In this document: positions 1 to 7,969 of the stretch, piece after piece
Position numbering within the stretch: the first letter of the stretch is position 1
How the letters are laid out: every line of letters starts with the position of its first letter
Assembly: GCF_047729875.1 (NCBI RefSeq)
Contig: NZ_CP159826.1
Location: forward strand, 2,108,001 to 2,172,000
Source: Marimicrobium sp913061115
GTDB taxonomy: Bacteria; Pseudomonadota; Gammaproteobacteria; Pseudomonadales; Halieaceae
Direction of reading: 5' to 3'
DNA: 64,000 nucleotides
Position numbers and translations under genes: made by a program
The notes under the pieces: model-generated
The model's database searches: none
The model's input: only the letters and a program-made list of their open reading frames with translations
What the model was told of the DNA's origin: nothing

Positions 1-552
1 GACGACACCATGCAAATGCCCGACGACTCAGATTCCTGTGATGCACCTGAGCCCGTCGCGTCTATGCAACCGGTCGATCTAAAGCTGCACGTGCACGAAG
101 CCTTCCCTGGTGATTTCACGCTGGTTGTCGTTGCTACAGCTATACAAGGTAATGCGACCATCCAGAATACGGCCAACGTAACGCTCGTAACGGCTAGTGT
201 AGACACACCAGTGGACGATGACTCAGGTTCCTGCGATGCATCTGATCCGATGGCTTCTATGCAGCCGGCCTTTAACTCATCCACTGTTTACACGGGTGGG
301 GAAGTAGTGAGTTTCAGCGGTCTGGTCTACAAAGCAAAATGGTGGACTGTTGATGTTGCTCCTGATGCAACGAATGCATTCGAACTAGTCTCTGACATAC
401 GTCTAGACTATTCCGACTCCACGATCTTTCTCGAAGGCGCAGAGTCAATATTCCAGGGTGATGTTTACCGCGCCAACTGGTGGACACTTGGCTCTTCACC
501 AACGGCAAGCCCTGATGTATGGTCGTTAGTTGGCCCTGCTCCGTCTTGCTAA
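1..552 (+). CDS. C-terminal part of a secreted chitin-binding protein (5' end outside window)
   Basis: The frame is open from base 1, so this is the last 183 residues of a longer protein. Seen: two copies of an aromatic motif typical of CBM5/12 chitin-binding modules, AKWWT near residue 112 and ANWWT near residue 161, each preceded by a Y-x-G-D/E-x-V-like strand. A Cys-containing linker repeat (DDSDSCDAPEP and DDSGSCDASDP, each followed by ASMQP) occurs twice, about 70 residues apart. Family knowledge: such tandem modules end chitinases, lytic polysaccharide monooxygenases and chitin-binding adhesins. The catalytic part, if any, lies upstream of the window, so the enzyme class cannot be named. 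A clear intrinsic terminator follows the TAA stop. Confidence 0.75.
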   Translation, partial: DDTMQMPDDSDSCDAPEPVASMQPVDLKLHVHEAFPGDFTLVVVATAIQGNATIQNTANVTLVTASVDTPVDDDSGSCDASDPMASMQPAFNSSTVYTGGEVVSFSGLVYKAKWWTVDVAPDATNAFELVSDIRLDYSDSTIFLEGAESIFQGDVYRANWWTLGSSPTASPDVWSLVGPAPSC

Positions 553-557
553 TACGG

Positions 558-582
558 ACGGGGGACTTAGTCCCCCGTTTTC
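558..582 (+). terminator. Intrinsic terminator of the chitin-binding gene
   Basis: An 8-bp G/C stem (CGGGGGAC at 559-566 with GTCCCCCG at 570-577) has a TTA loop, and is extended by an A-T pair. A short T-run (TTTT) follows directly. It starts 6 bases after the stop codon at 552. Confidence 0.85.
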
Positions 583-707
583 AAGACGCGTTTTCGTTCT
601 TTCAAGCCCCCCTCTTTGCAATGTAAAGGAGGCTCAGCAAGCAAGTAGCAGCCGCTTATATAGCGGCTATCTTTACATAAAAAACCACATCTGCTAATGC
701 AAATTTT

Positions 708-1103
708 TTGCTTTGGCTTATACTTGCCGCGATGTATCTCTCGCTCAAAAACGATCTAATTCTGCGCTATATCGTCATTGCCGCAGCAATCATTATGTTT
801 GCCATCAAGCTCGATTTCTTCGCTGTTCTTGCAGCGCTTCCGGCCGCCGCGCTACAATTTTCTGTCACTACAACAGACCTGCAATGGGTAATCAGCGGTT
901 GCATGCTCGCGCTTACCCCGTGCTTGGTGGCCGGCGGCCTTGGTGCAATCGGAATGGGACGGGGCATAAATAATGGGGTGATGTTTGTGGCCTGCTCATC
1001 GGCCGCCGGAACCGGCCAGTGCGGGTCTTTTGCCAGCGTTGTCACACAGGCAGTGCTACCTGCTCAAAAAGCAGGCAGCGCGGCAGATCGGCAGGCGAAG
1101 TGA
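708..1103 (+). pseudogene. Eroded N-terminal fragment of an MFS (DHA2/EmrB-like) transporter
   Basis: A 131-codon open frame starts at a TTG without a convincing ribosome site. It resembles the first two membrane helices of EmrB/QacA-type drug exporters: a hydrophobic helix ending MFAIKLD, then ALP, then TDLQWVIS and a second helix. Intact family members have about 450-500 residues and 12-14 helices. Here the loop 2-3 motif (normally G-R-L-x-D-x-x-G-R-R) is degraded to GGLGAIGMGRG, and the similarity ends soon after residue 90. The last bases overlap the GTG start of the next gene (GTGA). Most likely a decayed remnant; a short functional membrane protein is a weaker alternative. Confidence 0.5.
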
Positions 1104-1843
1104 CACGCCACCGAAAATATTTAGCAACGCTGATAGTGCTATGTGGCCTGCTGTTGCACAGTGCAGCTGGATTGGCGGACTCGCGGCAGGTGTTTTCCGC
1201 CACGTCTTCTCCATGGCTGCGTGCCGTAGGCAAGCTACAGGTGCCTGGACAGCGCTATCGCAATGGCCATAGCTCACACTATTTGGAAGATTGCAGCGCC
1301 ACTCTGGTTTCCAGCGCCACTCAACGCGATGCCAATATCATCATCACTGCCTGGCACTGCCTCGAGCTCTATAGCGACCTGAGCAAACCGATCCTCTTTA
1401 CAGCAGTGACAGTCTCAGGGGAGTCAGTGAAGCGGGAAGCTTTGCGCTTGGCCGATGGCGGCGGGATGCACGCCGATTGGGCCATTTTACGCTTGCGTCG
1501 CAACATAAGCTCCAAACAGATTATCGCTTTAAACATCCATGCTCACAGTGCGGATCCGGATCGCCCAGTGACCATGGCCGGTTACTCTCGCGACAGTGGG
1601 ATAGGCGATTCTGGTCAAGTCCTAACGTTCGACCCCGCCTGTGTCATTCAGCACCAGCAGCGCAGTCTCGGCGATACAAACTGTCTGGCCCACAAGGGGG
1701 CTTCTGGTGGTGCAGTAATACAACTTTCCAACAATGCGGAGCCGCTGATGTGCGGCGTTATTTCGCAAGGCAATGGCGAGGGACGCAGCACCTTTGTCCC
1801 AGTAAGTGGATTCAGAACCGCTATCAATCTTTATCTGAAATAA
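1100..1843 (+). CDS. Secreted trypsin-like (S1 family) serine protease
   Basis: A predicted exported serine endopeptidase of 247 residues. The GTG start at 1100 is chosen because it places a normal Sec signal peptide at the N-terminus: basic VTRHRK, a hydrophobic core of about 17 residues, then AAGLADS. Longer upstream reading gives Cys/Arg-rich sequence unlike any leader. The catalytic triad is visible: His86 in ITAWHC, Asp126 in HADWAIL and Ser202 in KGASGGAV. The C-terminal strand (CGVISQGNG) is as expected for the fold. Several cysteines suggest disulfides in the periplasm or outside. Substrate unknown. It overlaps the transporter remnant by four bases and converges on trhO. Confidence 0.8.
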   Translation: MTRHRKYLATLIVLCGLLLHSAAGLADSRQVFSATSSPWLRAVGKLQVPGQRYRNGHSSHYLEDCSATLVSSATQRDANIIITAWHCLELYSDLSKPILFTAVTVSGESVKREALRLADGGGMHADWAILRLRRNISSKQIIALNIHAHSADPDRPVTMAGYSRDSGIGDSGQVLTFDPACVIQHQQRSLGDTNCLAHKGASGGAVIQLSNNAEPLMCGVISQGNGEGRSTFVPVSGFRTAINLYLK

Positions 1844-1873
1844 TCGGCGGGACTATTCCGGCAAGTAAGGCGA

Positions 1874-2827
1874 TCAGTCTAGGTCGGCTTTTACGTTGGA
1901 CTGCTGACGCGCTGGTGGCGGCGCACCGACATGAGGCTCGCCCCTGGACGCAGCTAGCTCTACTTGCTTCTGGCGCTCTCTGAAGCGCGTTGCTTGATCT
2001 ATCGTCAGACTCTCGTAACAATGAGGGCAACACACACCCGCTTCATACTGTCCAGAATGCTTCTCCTCTTCGGTAATGGGATGACGGCAACCAAAACATT
2101 GATCATAACGCCCTTTCTCCAGCTGGTGATCAACCGAAACCCTGTTATCGAAGACAAAACACTCGCCCTCCCAGAGACTGTCTTGCTGCGGCACCTCTTC
2201 GAGGTATTTCAAAATACCGCCTTGCAGGTGATACACCTCCTCAAAGCCTTCATTCAGCATGAAGGCAGAGGCTTTTTCACAGCGAATTCCCCCAGTACAG
2301 AACATCGCAACTTTTTTATGCTTATCAGGATCAAGATTCGCGCGAACAAAATCGGGGAATTCTCGAAAGTTTTGAGTACGCGGATCAACAGCACCACTAA
2401 AACTACCAATGGCGCACTCGTAATCATTGCGCGTATCGATCAAAAAAACCTCAGGATCGCTAACCAAATCATTCCAATCACGAGGACGGACATAGGTCCC
2501 CGCACGCGTGTTGGGATCAACCCCTGTTACGCCCATCGTGACTATTTCTTCCTTCAACTTGACCTTCATGCGATAAAAAGGCACATGGTCGTCGCAGGAT
2601 TCCTTGTACTCTAGATCAGCCAGGCGAGAATCACTGCGCAGGTACGCAATGACGTGGTCGACGCCTTCCTTATTCCCTGCGATAGTGCCATTGATACCCT
2701 CACGCGCCAGCAATAAAGTGCCTCGTACACCTGCCGTTATGCACGCGTCCAGCAATGGCTCACGAAACTCGTGGTAATCTTCTAGCGTGACAAACTTATA
2801 GAGCGCTGCAACGACGACTGATTCCAT
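1874..2827 (-). CDS. trhO: tRNA uridine(34) hydroxylase TrhO (YceA, rhodanese family)
   Basis: This cytoplasmic enzyme makes 5-hydroxyuridine at wobble position 34 of tRNAs using oxygen, ahead of cmo5U formation. The 317 residues match the family layout: an N-terminal acylphosphatase-like domain (about 1-95, with LLLAREGINGTIAG), then a rhodanese domain. The active-site loop is CTGGIRCEK with the catalytic Cys at 177. A Cys-rich zinc-like tail follows (C-x2-C and C-x2-C around residues 243-269). It lies 9 bases downstream of bolA on the same strand, so the two are probably one transcript. Confidence 0.95.
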   Translation of the reverse strand: MESVVVAALYKFVTLEDYHEFREPLLDACITAGVRGTLLLAREGINGTIAGNKEGVDHVIAYLRSDSRLADLEYKESCDDHVPFYRMKVKLKEEIVTMGVTGVDPNTRAGTYVRPRDWNDLVSDPEVFLIDTRNDYECAIGSFSGAVDPRTQNFREFPDFVRANLDPDKHKKVAMFCTGGIRCEKASAFMLNEGFEEVYHLQGGILKYLEEVPQQDSLWEGECFVFDNRVSVDHQLEKGRYDQCFGCRHPITEEEKHSGQYEAGVCCPHCYESLTIDQATRFRERQKQVELAASRGEPHVGAPPPARQQSNVKADLD

Positions 2828-2836
2828 TATTTCGCC

Positions 2837-3160
2837 CTAGGCTTGATCTGCTTTACTGCCGCCGAGGCACTCTGGCGAAGCCTTTACGCCCTGCTCTCGT
2901 TTCTCCCATTCGATAGCTGTGTACGTATGCAGAGCAAGAGCATGTACTGGCCCCGCGAGTTGCGACGCAAGCACGGCATAGACCTGTTGATGCCGGGCAA
3001 CCCTGGAACACCCTTCAAAGCTGCTACTAACCACCACGACCCGAAAATGAGTTTCCGAATCCGGCGGCACGCTATGCATATAGCTTTCGTTGCCAACCTC
3101 GAGGAATTCCGGAGAAAATCTGCTCTGAAGTTGTTGCTCTATCTGTTGCTGCACAATCAT
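2837..3160 (-). CDS. bolA: BolA family transcriptional/Fe-S regulator
   Basis: A 107-residue protein with the class II KH-like BolA fold. Start ATG at 3160 is preferred over upstream non-ATG codons because it gives the usual family N-terminus (MIVQQQIEQQL). Family hallmarks seen: FLEVGNESYMHSVP near residues 19-34, then FRVVVVS, then the conserved HALALHTY segment near residue 80 that carries the invariant His. Known role: BolA controls morphology and stress genes and binds [2Fe-2S] clusters with monothiol glutaredoxin. The tail after about residue 93 (KASPECLGGSKADQA) is longer than in E. coli and not conserved. First gene of a likely bolA-trhO unit. Confidence 0.93.
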   Translation of the reverse strand: MIVQQQIEQQLQSRFSPEFLEVGNESYMHSVPPDSETHFRVVVVSSSFEGCSRVARHQQVYAVLASQLAGPVHALALHTYTAIEWEKREQGVKASPECLGGSKADQA

Positions 3161-3240
3161 GAGAAGCCTGCTAAAAATTACTAAAGGAACCAAGCGTGCA
3201 AATTATAACCAAGGTCAACGTAGGGTGACAGCTCCGATCC

Positions 3241-4281
3241 TCATCTTTTACTGACGCGTCGACTGGCACGAAACTGGCCCGGAGTCTGTAACGTCCATTT
3301 TTTAAACGATCGATGAAAGGCACTAGGGTCAGTAAACCCCATCTGCAGCGCAACCTCATTAATCGACAACTCCGGCCGAATAAGGCATAGCTTGGATGCT
3401 TCACAACGTGCCTCGTCCTTAAGTTGCTGAAATGTTGTGCCCTCGCGCTTTAACCTGCGGCGAAGAGTCGGAGCGGACATCTTCAGCGCACTGCTAATGG
3501 CTTCAAATCCCGGAAACCCGTCACTAAAGTCGTGTCCTATCATAGCTTTTACCTGCGCAGAAATGTTATTCGCTTCTGGGCTAGTTTCCATCATTAGCAA
3601 CTGATAGGGCGCCGTGCGCAAAAACTCGCGCAGGGAGTGCTCAGTATGTACAACAGACCAACCCAGACATGCGCTATCGAAGTAGAGCAAATCGTGCGCC
3701 TGGTTAAAATACAGCGGGCAACCGAACAACTTTTCGTATTTCTCCAATCGTTCTGGGGTGTCTCCGGAGAAATCCACTCGTTTTAACTCTATTGGGCGTC
3801 CGCACAGCCAGCCGAAAAAACGATGCCACATGGACAGTCCATAGGCATCTGCAGCCTCGACTCGAGGCCGTTCGTTTCGCGCCATAGTGCGATAGCCTAC
3901 TCGGGCGAACTGGTCACTAAAGTTAGCGTATAGCTGACTATTCTCGCCAAAGAATGTTCGATAAAATTCTGCAGCACGCTGAATGGCCTGTCCGAGATTA
4001 TCGCATGAGATAATGCAGTAGCACATCATGCGAAATGCGCCAGGCGCGACCAACTCACTGCCGGTCGTGCCGAAGGTTTCATCCTGCAAAAGTCTCAGGA
4101 CGCTCTGGTAAATGCGAGAATATTGCATGGCACTGATCTCGCTACGATATGCAGGGTCAGACTCATTCAAAGGGTCAAAATCCAGCCCGGCATCGCTGAG
4201 AACAAGACTAAAGTTATAGCCCTTATCTCCCGCCATACGCAGCAATGTCTTGACGAATCGAGTTGGAACGCGGTTGCTCAT
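3241..4281 (-). CDS. AraC family transcriptional regulator (OruR/arabinose-binding N-domain)
   Basis: A 346-residue DNA-binding regulator. The N-terminal 200 or so residues resemble the Arabinose_bd (PF12625) ligand domain found in OruR/ArgR-type regulators: MSNRVPTRFVKTLL, a GNF-like core and the LFGCPLYFNQ motif. The C-terminal AraC double helix-turn-helix covers about 240-340, with SAPTLRRRLKREGTTF as the first recognition region and the family signature INEVALQMGFTDPSAFHRSFKKW. Relatives often regulate lipid or aromatic catabolism next door, but the neighbours here (bolA-trhO and an unknown gene) give no obvious target. Divergent from the gene at 4435. Confidence 0.9.
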   Translation of the reverse strand: MSNRVPTRFVKTLLRMAGDKGYNFSLVLSDAGLDFDPLNESDPAYRSEISAMQYSRIYQSVLRLLQDETFGTTGSELVAPGAFRMMCYCIISCDNLGQAIQRAAEFYRTFFGENSQLYANFSDQFARVGYRTMARNERPRVEAADAYGLSMWHRFFGWLCGRPIELKRVDFSGDTPERLEKYEKLFGCPLYFNQAHDLLYFDSACLGWSVVHTEHSLREFLRTAPYQLLMMETSPEANNISAQVKAMIGHDFSDGFPGFEAISSALKMSAPTLRRRLKREGTTFQQLKDEARCEASKLCLIRPELSINEVALQMGFTDPSAFHRSFKKWTLQTPGQFRASRRVSKR

Positions 4282-4434
4282 GAAAGTACAGTCACACAGA
4301 TCAGTGCGTTCATCTTAGCAGAAGCACATCACGAGGGTCAGCCATAAACCCCACAGATTGTGGTTTTGACTCAGGCGAGACCCCGCCAACGGTAAACAGT
4401 ATACTATGGTCAGACATGACACGAGAGCTGCCCA

Positions 4435-5172
4435 ATGACAGAGCGCTATAATGTTTATTTCGCTGGCCGGTTAATGGATGGGCATGATCTAGACAGCGTC
4501 CGGGAAAAGCTGGCGAAGGTGTTTAACCTGGACCAACAGACCCTCGATAAATTATTCAGCGGCAAAAACCAGTTAATTAAAAGTGACTGCGACAAAGCGA
4601 CCGCCCTACAATACAAAGTTGTGATGCAGCGGGCAGGCGCAGAATCTACAATAAATCGTATCAAATCTGAGCTCAAACAGGCCAATGCTGCACCCACAAA
4701 AATGCACACTGCGGCGGAAAAAATTGCAGCGCTGGCGGCCACGCCGATCGCAGGCCGTCTCGAAACACCGGGGTTGATTGCACCGGCATCTGTCACGCAA
4801 CAGGAAAAAACGACAGGCACAGGAGGTATTGACTTGGCTGCTCCAGGAACCGACGTCTTACTTGTACATGAACGTGCCGCGCTGATCAGTCGAAACGTAG
4901 ATACTTCTGGCCTAGCGCTGGACACATTGGGGCAGCGCTTGTCCCAAGAACCATCATCGCCCCCTGCCATGCCCGACACAAGTCACCTGAATATGGCGCC
5001 AGTGGGTGACATGATTCCCAATTTACCTCTGTCCAGAAACCCAGTTTCACCCAACATCGACGACCTCACACTGTCACCTTTAGACTTCGACTTCAGCGAC
5101 GATATTGCACCCGAAGAAAAACCCTTGCTGCACGATTTCTCAGCTCTGTCACGGACCCCGTCAAACGGCTGA
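4435..5172 (+). CDS. Uncharacterised protein with a small N-terminal regulatory-type domain
   Basis: I cannot assign a function. The first 75 residues form a compact domain (YFAGRLMDGHD, LAKVF, KLFSGKNQLIKSDCDKATALQYK) that I recognise as recurring at the N-terminus of otherwise variable gammaproteobacterial proteins, often ahead of a membrane domain. From about residue 80 to the end (245) the sequence is low in complexity, rich in Ala, Pro, Ser, Thr and Asp, and probably disordered, with no membrane segment. A TATACT -10-like hexamer lies at 4400-4405. It is read divergently from the AraC regulator and converges on the histidine kinase gene. Confidence 0.6.
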   Translation: MTERYNVYFAGRLMDGHDLDSVREKLAKVFNLDQQTLDKLFSGKNQLIKSDCDKATALQYKVVMQRAGAESTINRIKSELKQANAAPTKMHTAAEKIAALAATPIAGRLETPGLIAPASVTQQEKTTGTGGIDLAAPGTDVLLVHERAALISRNVDTSGLALDTLGQRLSQEPSSPPAMPDTSHLNMAPVGDMIPNLPLSRNPVSPNIDDLTLSPLDFDFSDDIAPEEKPLLHDFSALSRTPSNG

Positions 5173-5228
5173 TGATATTGCTTTGGAAGGCTAAGCCCTC
5201 TGGCTAATTCTATTTGACAAATTGAGTG

Positions 5229-6608
5229 CTAAGGAAGCTCGATTCTCACCTGCAAACCTGGATTGTTGTTGCCCAACTCTACCGAACCATAATGGTACTG
5301 TGCAATCGCTTGCACCAGACTAAGGCCCAGACCATGACCCGGGTGCTCCCCGCGACTGGACTCCACACGATAAAAGCGCCGAAATACGTTACCGCGCTCC
5401 AAAAAAGCAATACCAGGCCCGGAATCAGAGATAACAACGATATGTCTGCCACTGCCATCACCTATCAGTTTTTTACTCATCTGCACCCGAATATGTCCAT
5501 TCGGCTTCGTATACTTAATCGCATTGTCCAGCAGGTTGGCGAACATCTGGAACAATAAATCCACTTCCCCTTTACACACCTGTGACTGAGGAGCCTCCAA
5601 CACGAGGTCAATGTTCCGTTCTTCCGCTAGAGGTTCATAGAGTTCTACTACATCGCGGAGCAGGGCCCGCAGCTCCACATCGCTTCCGCCGGCCAAGCGG
5701 CTGCCCGATTCCAAGGTGGAGATTCGCAGGAGCGCATTAAACGAAGACAAAAGTTCATCACATTCCTCAATAATGCGCTCTAACTGCCCGCCCTCTTCCT
5801 GACCTGACCTATCGCGCAACTGACTAAGATCGTTGCGCATCCGCGTCAGAGGTGTTCGCAAGTCATGCGCTATATTATCAGAGACACGCCGAACCCCCTG
5901 CATCAGCGTCTCCATCTGATCCAACATCTGATTCATAAACATGGCCAGAACACGAATATAGCCCTTCTCTTCCTCTACCTGCAGTCGCTCGTTTGCGCCA
6001 CCTCGAATGATGCGGGAAACATCCTGATTCAACCGTTCGACTCGATCCAGTGTCCGCGCCGCACTAAAAAATCCTCCTGTAATGCCCAATATCAAGGTCG
6101 CAATTAAAAATCTAAGGAGCGTGCGAAACACTAACTCTGCCCGGTCAACAATATCGGCATAATCACGCGCCACCATGACCTGATAGCCGTCTCCGAGCAA
6201 CATGGGATAGGCTAAAAACTCGACATCAATGGACTGTCCCCAGTCCTGCAGTGCCAGCTCAAAGCCTAACCAACCGTCATCAAACTCTCGATAACTCGGG
6301 CGTGCGGGCAGGTCTCCTGCAACTTTTACGCCTTCAGCGTCAGTCACTAAGTAATAGAAGCGGTGGATTGACGACGATGCCAACTGATCATCGATATACT
6401 GATTGACTCCGGCCAGAGACTGTCCGCTATAAACTAACTCAAGTGTTTCAAGTTCGCTCATAACGCTCTCACCCAATGCGCGAAAAGAGGTGTAGCTGAA
6501 ATACAGATAGAAAGCGCCCAACAGGAGAAACACGGTAGCGCTAAGAGCCGTGACATATTTAACGATTCCACGAAAGGTAAGGCTACTAACGACTTCCCTT
6601 GTTTTCAT
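5229..6608 (-). CDS. Two-component sensor histidine kinase
   Basis: An inner-membrane sensor kinase of 459 residues. Seen: TM1 about 16-40, a periplasmic loop of about 120 residues, TM2 about 163-183, a HAMP-like linker, then the HisKA H-box SDNIAHDLRTP with the phospho-acceptor His248. The ATPase domain carries N-box NLLDNAIKYT, G1 DSGPGI, F-box VFRRFYR and G2 GHGLGLSLV. All boxes are intact. The stimulus is unknown; the periplasmic loop shows no familiar PAS or Cache signature. Ten bases separate it from the response regulator gene upstream, so the pair is cotranscribed. Confidence 0.93.
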   Translation of the reverse strand: MKTREVVSSLTFRGIVKYVTALSATVFLLLGAFYLYFSYTSFRALGESVMSELETLELVYSGQSLAGVNQYIDDQLASSSIHRFYYLVTDAEGVKVAGDLPARPSYREFDDGWLGFELALQDWGQSIDVEFLAYPMLLGDGYQVMVARDYADIVDRAELVFRTLLRFLIATLILGITGGFFSAARTLDRVERLNQDVSRIIRGGANERLQVEEEKGYIRVLAMFMNQMLDQMETLMQGVRRVSDNIAHDLRTPLTRMRNDLSQLRDRSGQEEGGQLERIIEECDELLSSFNALLRISTLESGSRLAGGSDVELRALLRDVVELYEPLAEERNIDLVLEAPQSQVCKGEVDLLFQMFANLLDNAIKYTKPNGHIRVQMSKKLIGDGSGRHIVVISDSGPGIAFLERGNVFRRFYRVESSRGEHPGHGLGLSLVQAIAQYHYGSVELGNNNPGLQVRIELP

Positions 6609-6618
6609 CGCGTCGTGC

Positions 6619-7308
6619 TCAATCGTCCAGCTGGGGGCCGAGACGATACCCCTTTCCCCTCACTGTAGAGAGCAAAGCATGGTCAAAATCCTTGTCAATT
6701 TTCTGCCGCAGGCGCGACACGTGCACGTCGATGACATTAGTTTGCGGATCAAAGTGGTAGCCCCAGACGTGCTCCAGCAACATTGCCCGCGTCACCACTT
6801 GGCCAGCATGGCGCATCAAATATTCCAGTAGCTTATACTCACGGGGCTGTAAAGTAACGGTAGTCGTCTGGCGCTGCACATGCTGGCGCAGCAGATCCAT
6901 GGATAAATCAGCGACCACTAGCGTTGTTTGCGCTTCACCCACAGCCGCAGAGACGCGACGATGCAATACGTCCAGTCTTGCCAGCAGCTCCGCCATAGCA
7001 AATGGCTTTACAAGGTAATCATCGGCACCACAGTGCAACCCCTGCACCCGGTCGTCCACTTCGCCCAGAGCACTCAGTATAACCACTGGTGTGTTATTCC
7101 CAGCCTCTCGTAGAGCATTGATTAATGCCAACCCATCCATCCGCGGCATCATGCGATCGATCACCATCACATCAAAGGTGGTATTTTGTGCCGCTCGAAG
7201 CCCAGCTGCACCGTCGAGCTCATGGACACAACTGTGACCCACCGCGGTCAGCTCAGTGACGATAAAGTCACCTACCCGCTTATCATCTTCCACCAGCAGT
7301 ACATTCAT
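6619..7308 (-). CDS. OmpR/PhoB family response regulator
   Basis: Partner of the kinase at 5229. ATG at 7308 is chosen over the GTG six bases earlier because AGAGG sits 8 bases upstream of it and the protein then starts MNVLLVEDD. Receiver domain (1-115): acidic pocket Asp8/Asp9, phospho-acceptor Asp51 in DVMVIDRMMP, and Lys101 in LVKPF. The C-terminal winged helix has the usual LQPREYKLLEYL, VTRAMLLEHVWG and VIDVHVSRLRQKID segments. 229 residues, normal length. Divergent from the RDD gene. Target genes cannot be read from the sequence. Confidence 0.93.
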   Translation of the reverse strand: MNVLLVEDDKRVGDFIVTELTAVGHSCVHELDGAAGLRAAQNTTFDVMVIDRMMPRMDGLALINALREAGNNTPVVILSALGEVDDRVQGLHCGADDYLVKPFAMAELLARLDVLHRRVSAAVGEAQTTLVVADLSMDLLRQHVQRQTTTVTLQPREYKLLEYLMRHAGQVVTRAMLLEHVWGYHFDPQTNVIDVHVSRLRQKIDKDFDHALLSTVRGKGYRLGPQLDD

Positions 7309-7411
7309 GCGCACAGCCTCTACAATTGACCATCAATGTATCACGGGCATGAAGTCGCTCTCAATTTACATTTCGTTAATACTTTTGCCCAATAATGCTA
7401 AACTCCAGTGC

Positions 7412-7873
7412 ATGACAGAAGCTAATCGATCCCATAGTCCTTCGCTGCTAAGACGCCTGACGGCTATCCTTTATGACGCCCTATTGGTGTTAGCTCTGAT
7501 AGCTGTAGTCAATGGACTGGCACTGGGTGCTTTGGTTAAGGTGACAGACGGAGAACAGCAAGTCCTTAATGCCCACCTGGCTCAGTTTCTGACGACGCTG
7601 AGCATCGTGCTTTTCTTCAGTATCTTTTGGATTAAAAGCGGGCAAACCCTCGGTATGCAGACGTGGCGCATAAAGCTAGTTGATTTTCAGGGTGGCCCTC
7701 CCACAATAGGCAAATCCATACTTCGCTGCCTGGGAGCATTCCTGTCTGCAGCCTGTCTGGGACTTGGTTATCTTTGGTGTCTGGTGGATCGAAATCACCG
7801 CTATTGGCATGACTATATTTCCGGCACCGAATTGATCCTGCTACCCAATCGGGAAAAGCCGGAAGACACCTAA
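7412..7873 (+). CDS. RDD family membrane protein
   Basis: A 153-residue inner-membrane protein with three predicted helices (about 22-44, 60-82 and 110-130). It has the conserved RDD-type features LLRRLTAILYDALLV near the N-terminus and GQTLGMQTWRIKLVD after the second helix, then W-x-D-Y before the C-terminus. The ATG at 7412 is used. A possible extended -10 (TGCTAAACT, 7396-7404) ends only 7 bases before it, so the message may be nearly leaderless. RDD proteins have no firmly established general role; transport or sodium tolerance is proposed for some. Confidence 0.85.
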   Translation: MTEANRSHSPSLLRRLTAILYDALLVLALIAVVNGLALGALVKVTDGEQQVLNAHLAQFLTTLSIVLFFSIFWIKSGQTLGMQTWRIKLVDFQGGPPTIGKSILRCLGAFLSAACLGLGYLWCLVDRNHRYWHDYISGTELILLPNREKPEDT

Positions 7874-7969
7874 AGCCCGCACACTTTTGCGTTCCAGTGT
7901 TTTTTCAGTTCAGTTTGGCCGCTGGCCAGCATACACTAGGGCGTTTTAACTCCACTGAGGAATATATCT

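Noticed and set aside
1477..1983. Plus-strand open frame of 168 residues overlapping the protease
   Set aside because: Runs in another frame through the catalytic domain and into the trhO region; no family features.
1964..2614. Plus-strand open frame of 216 residues
   Set aside because: Entirely antisense to trhO, whose motifs are clear.
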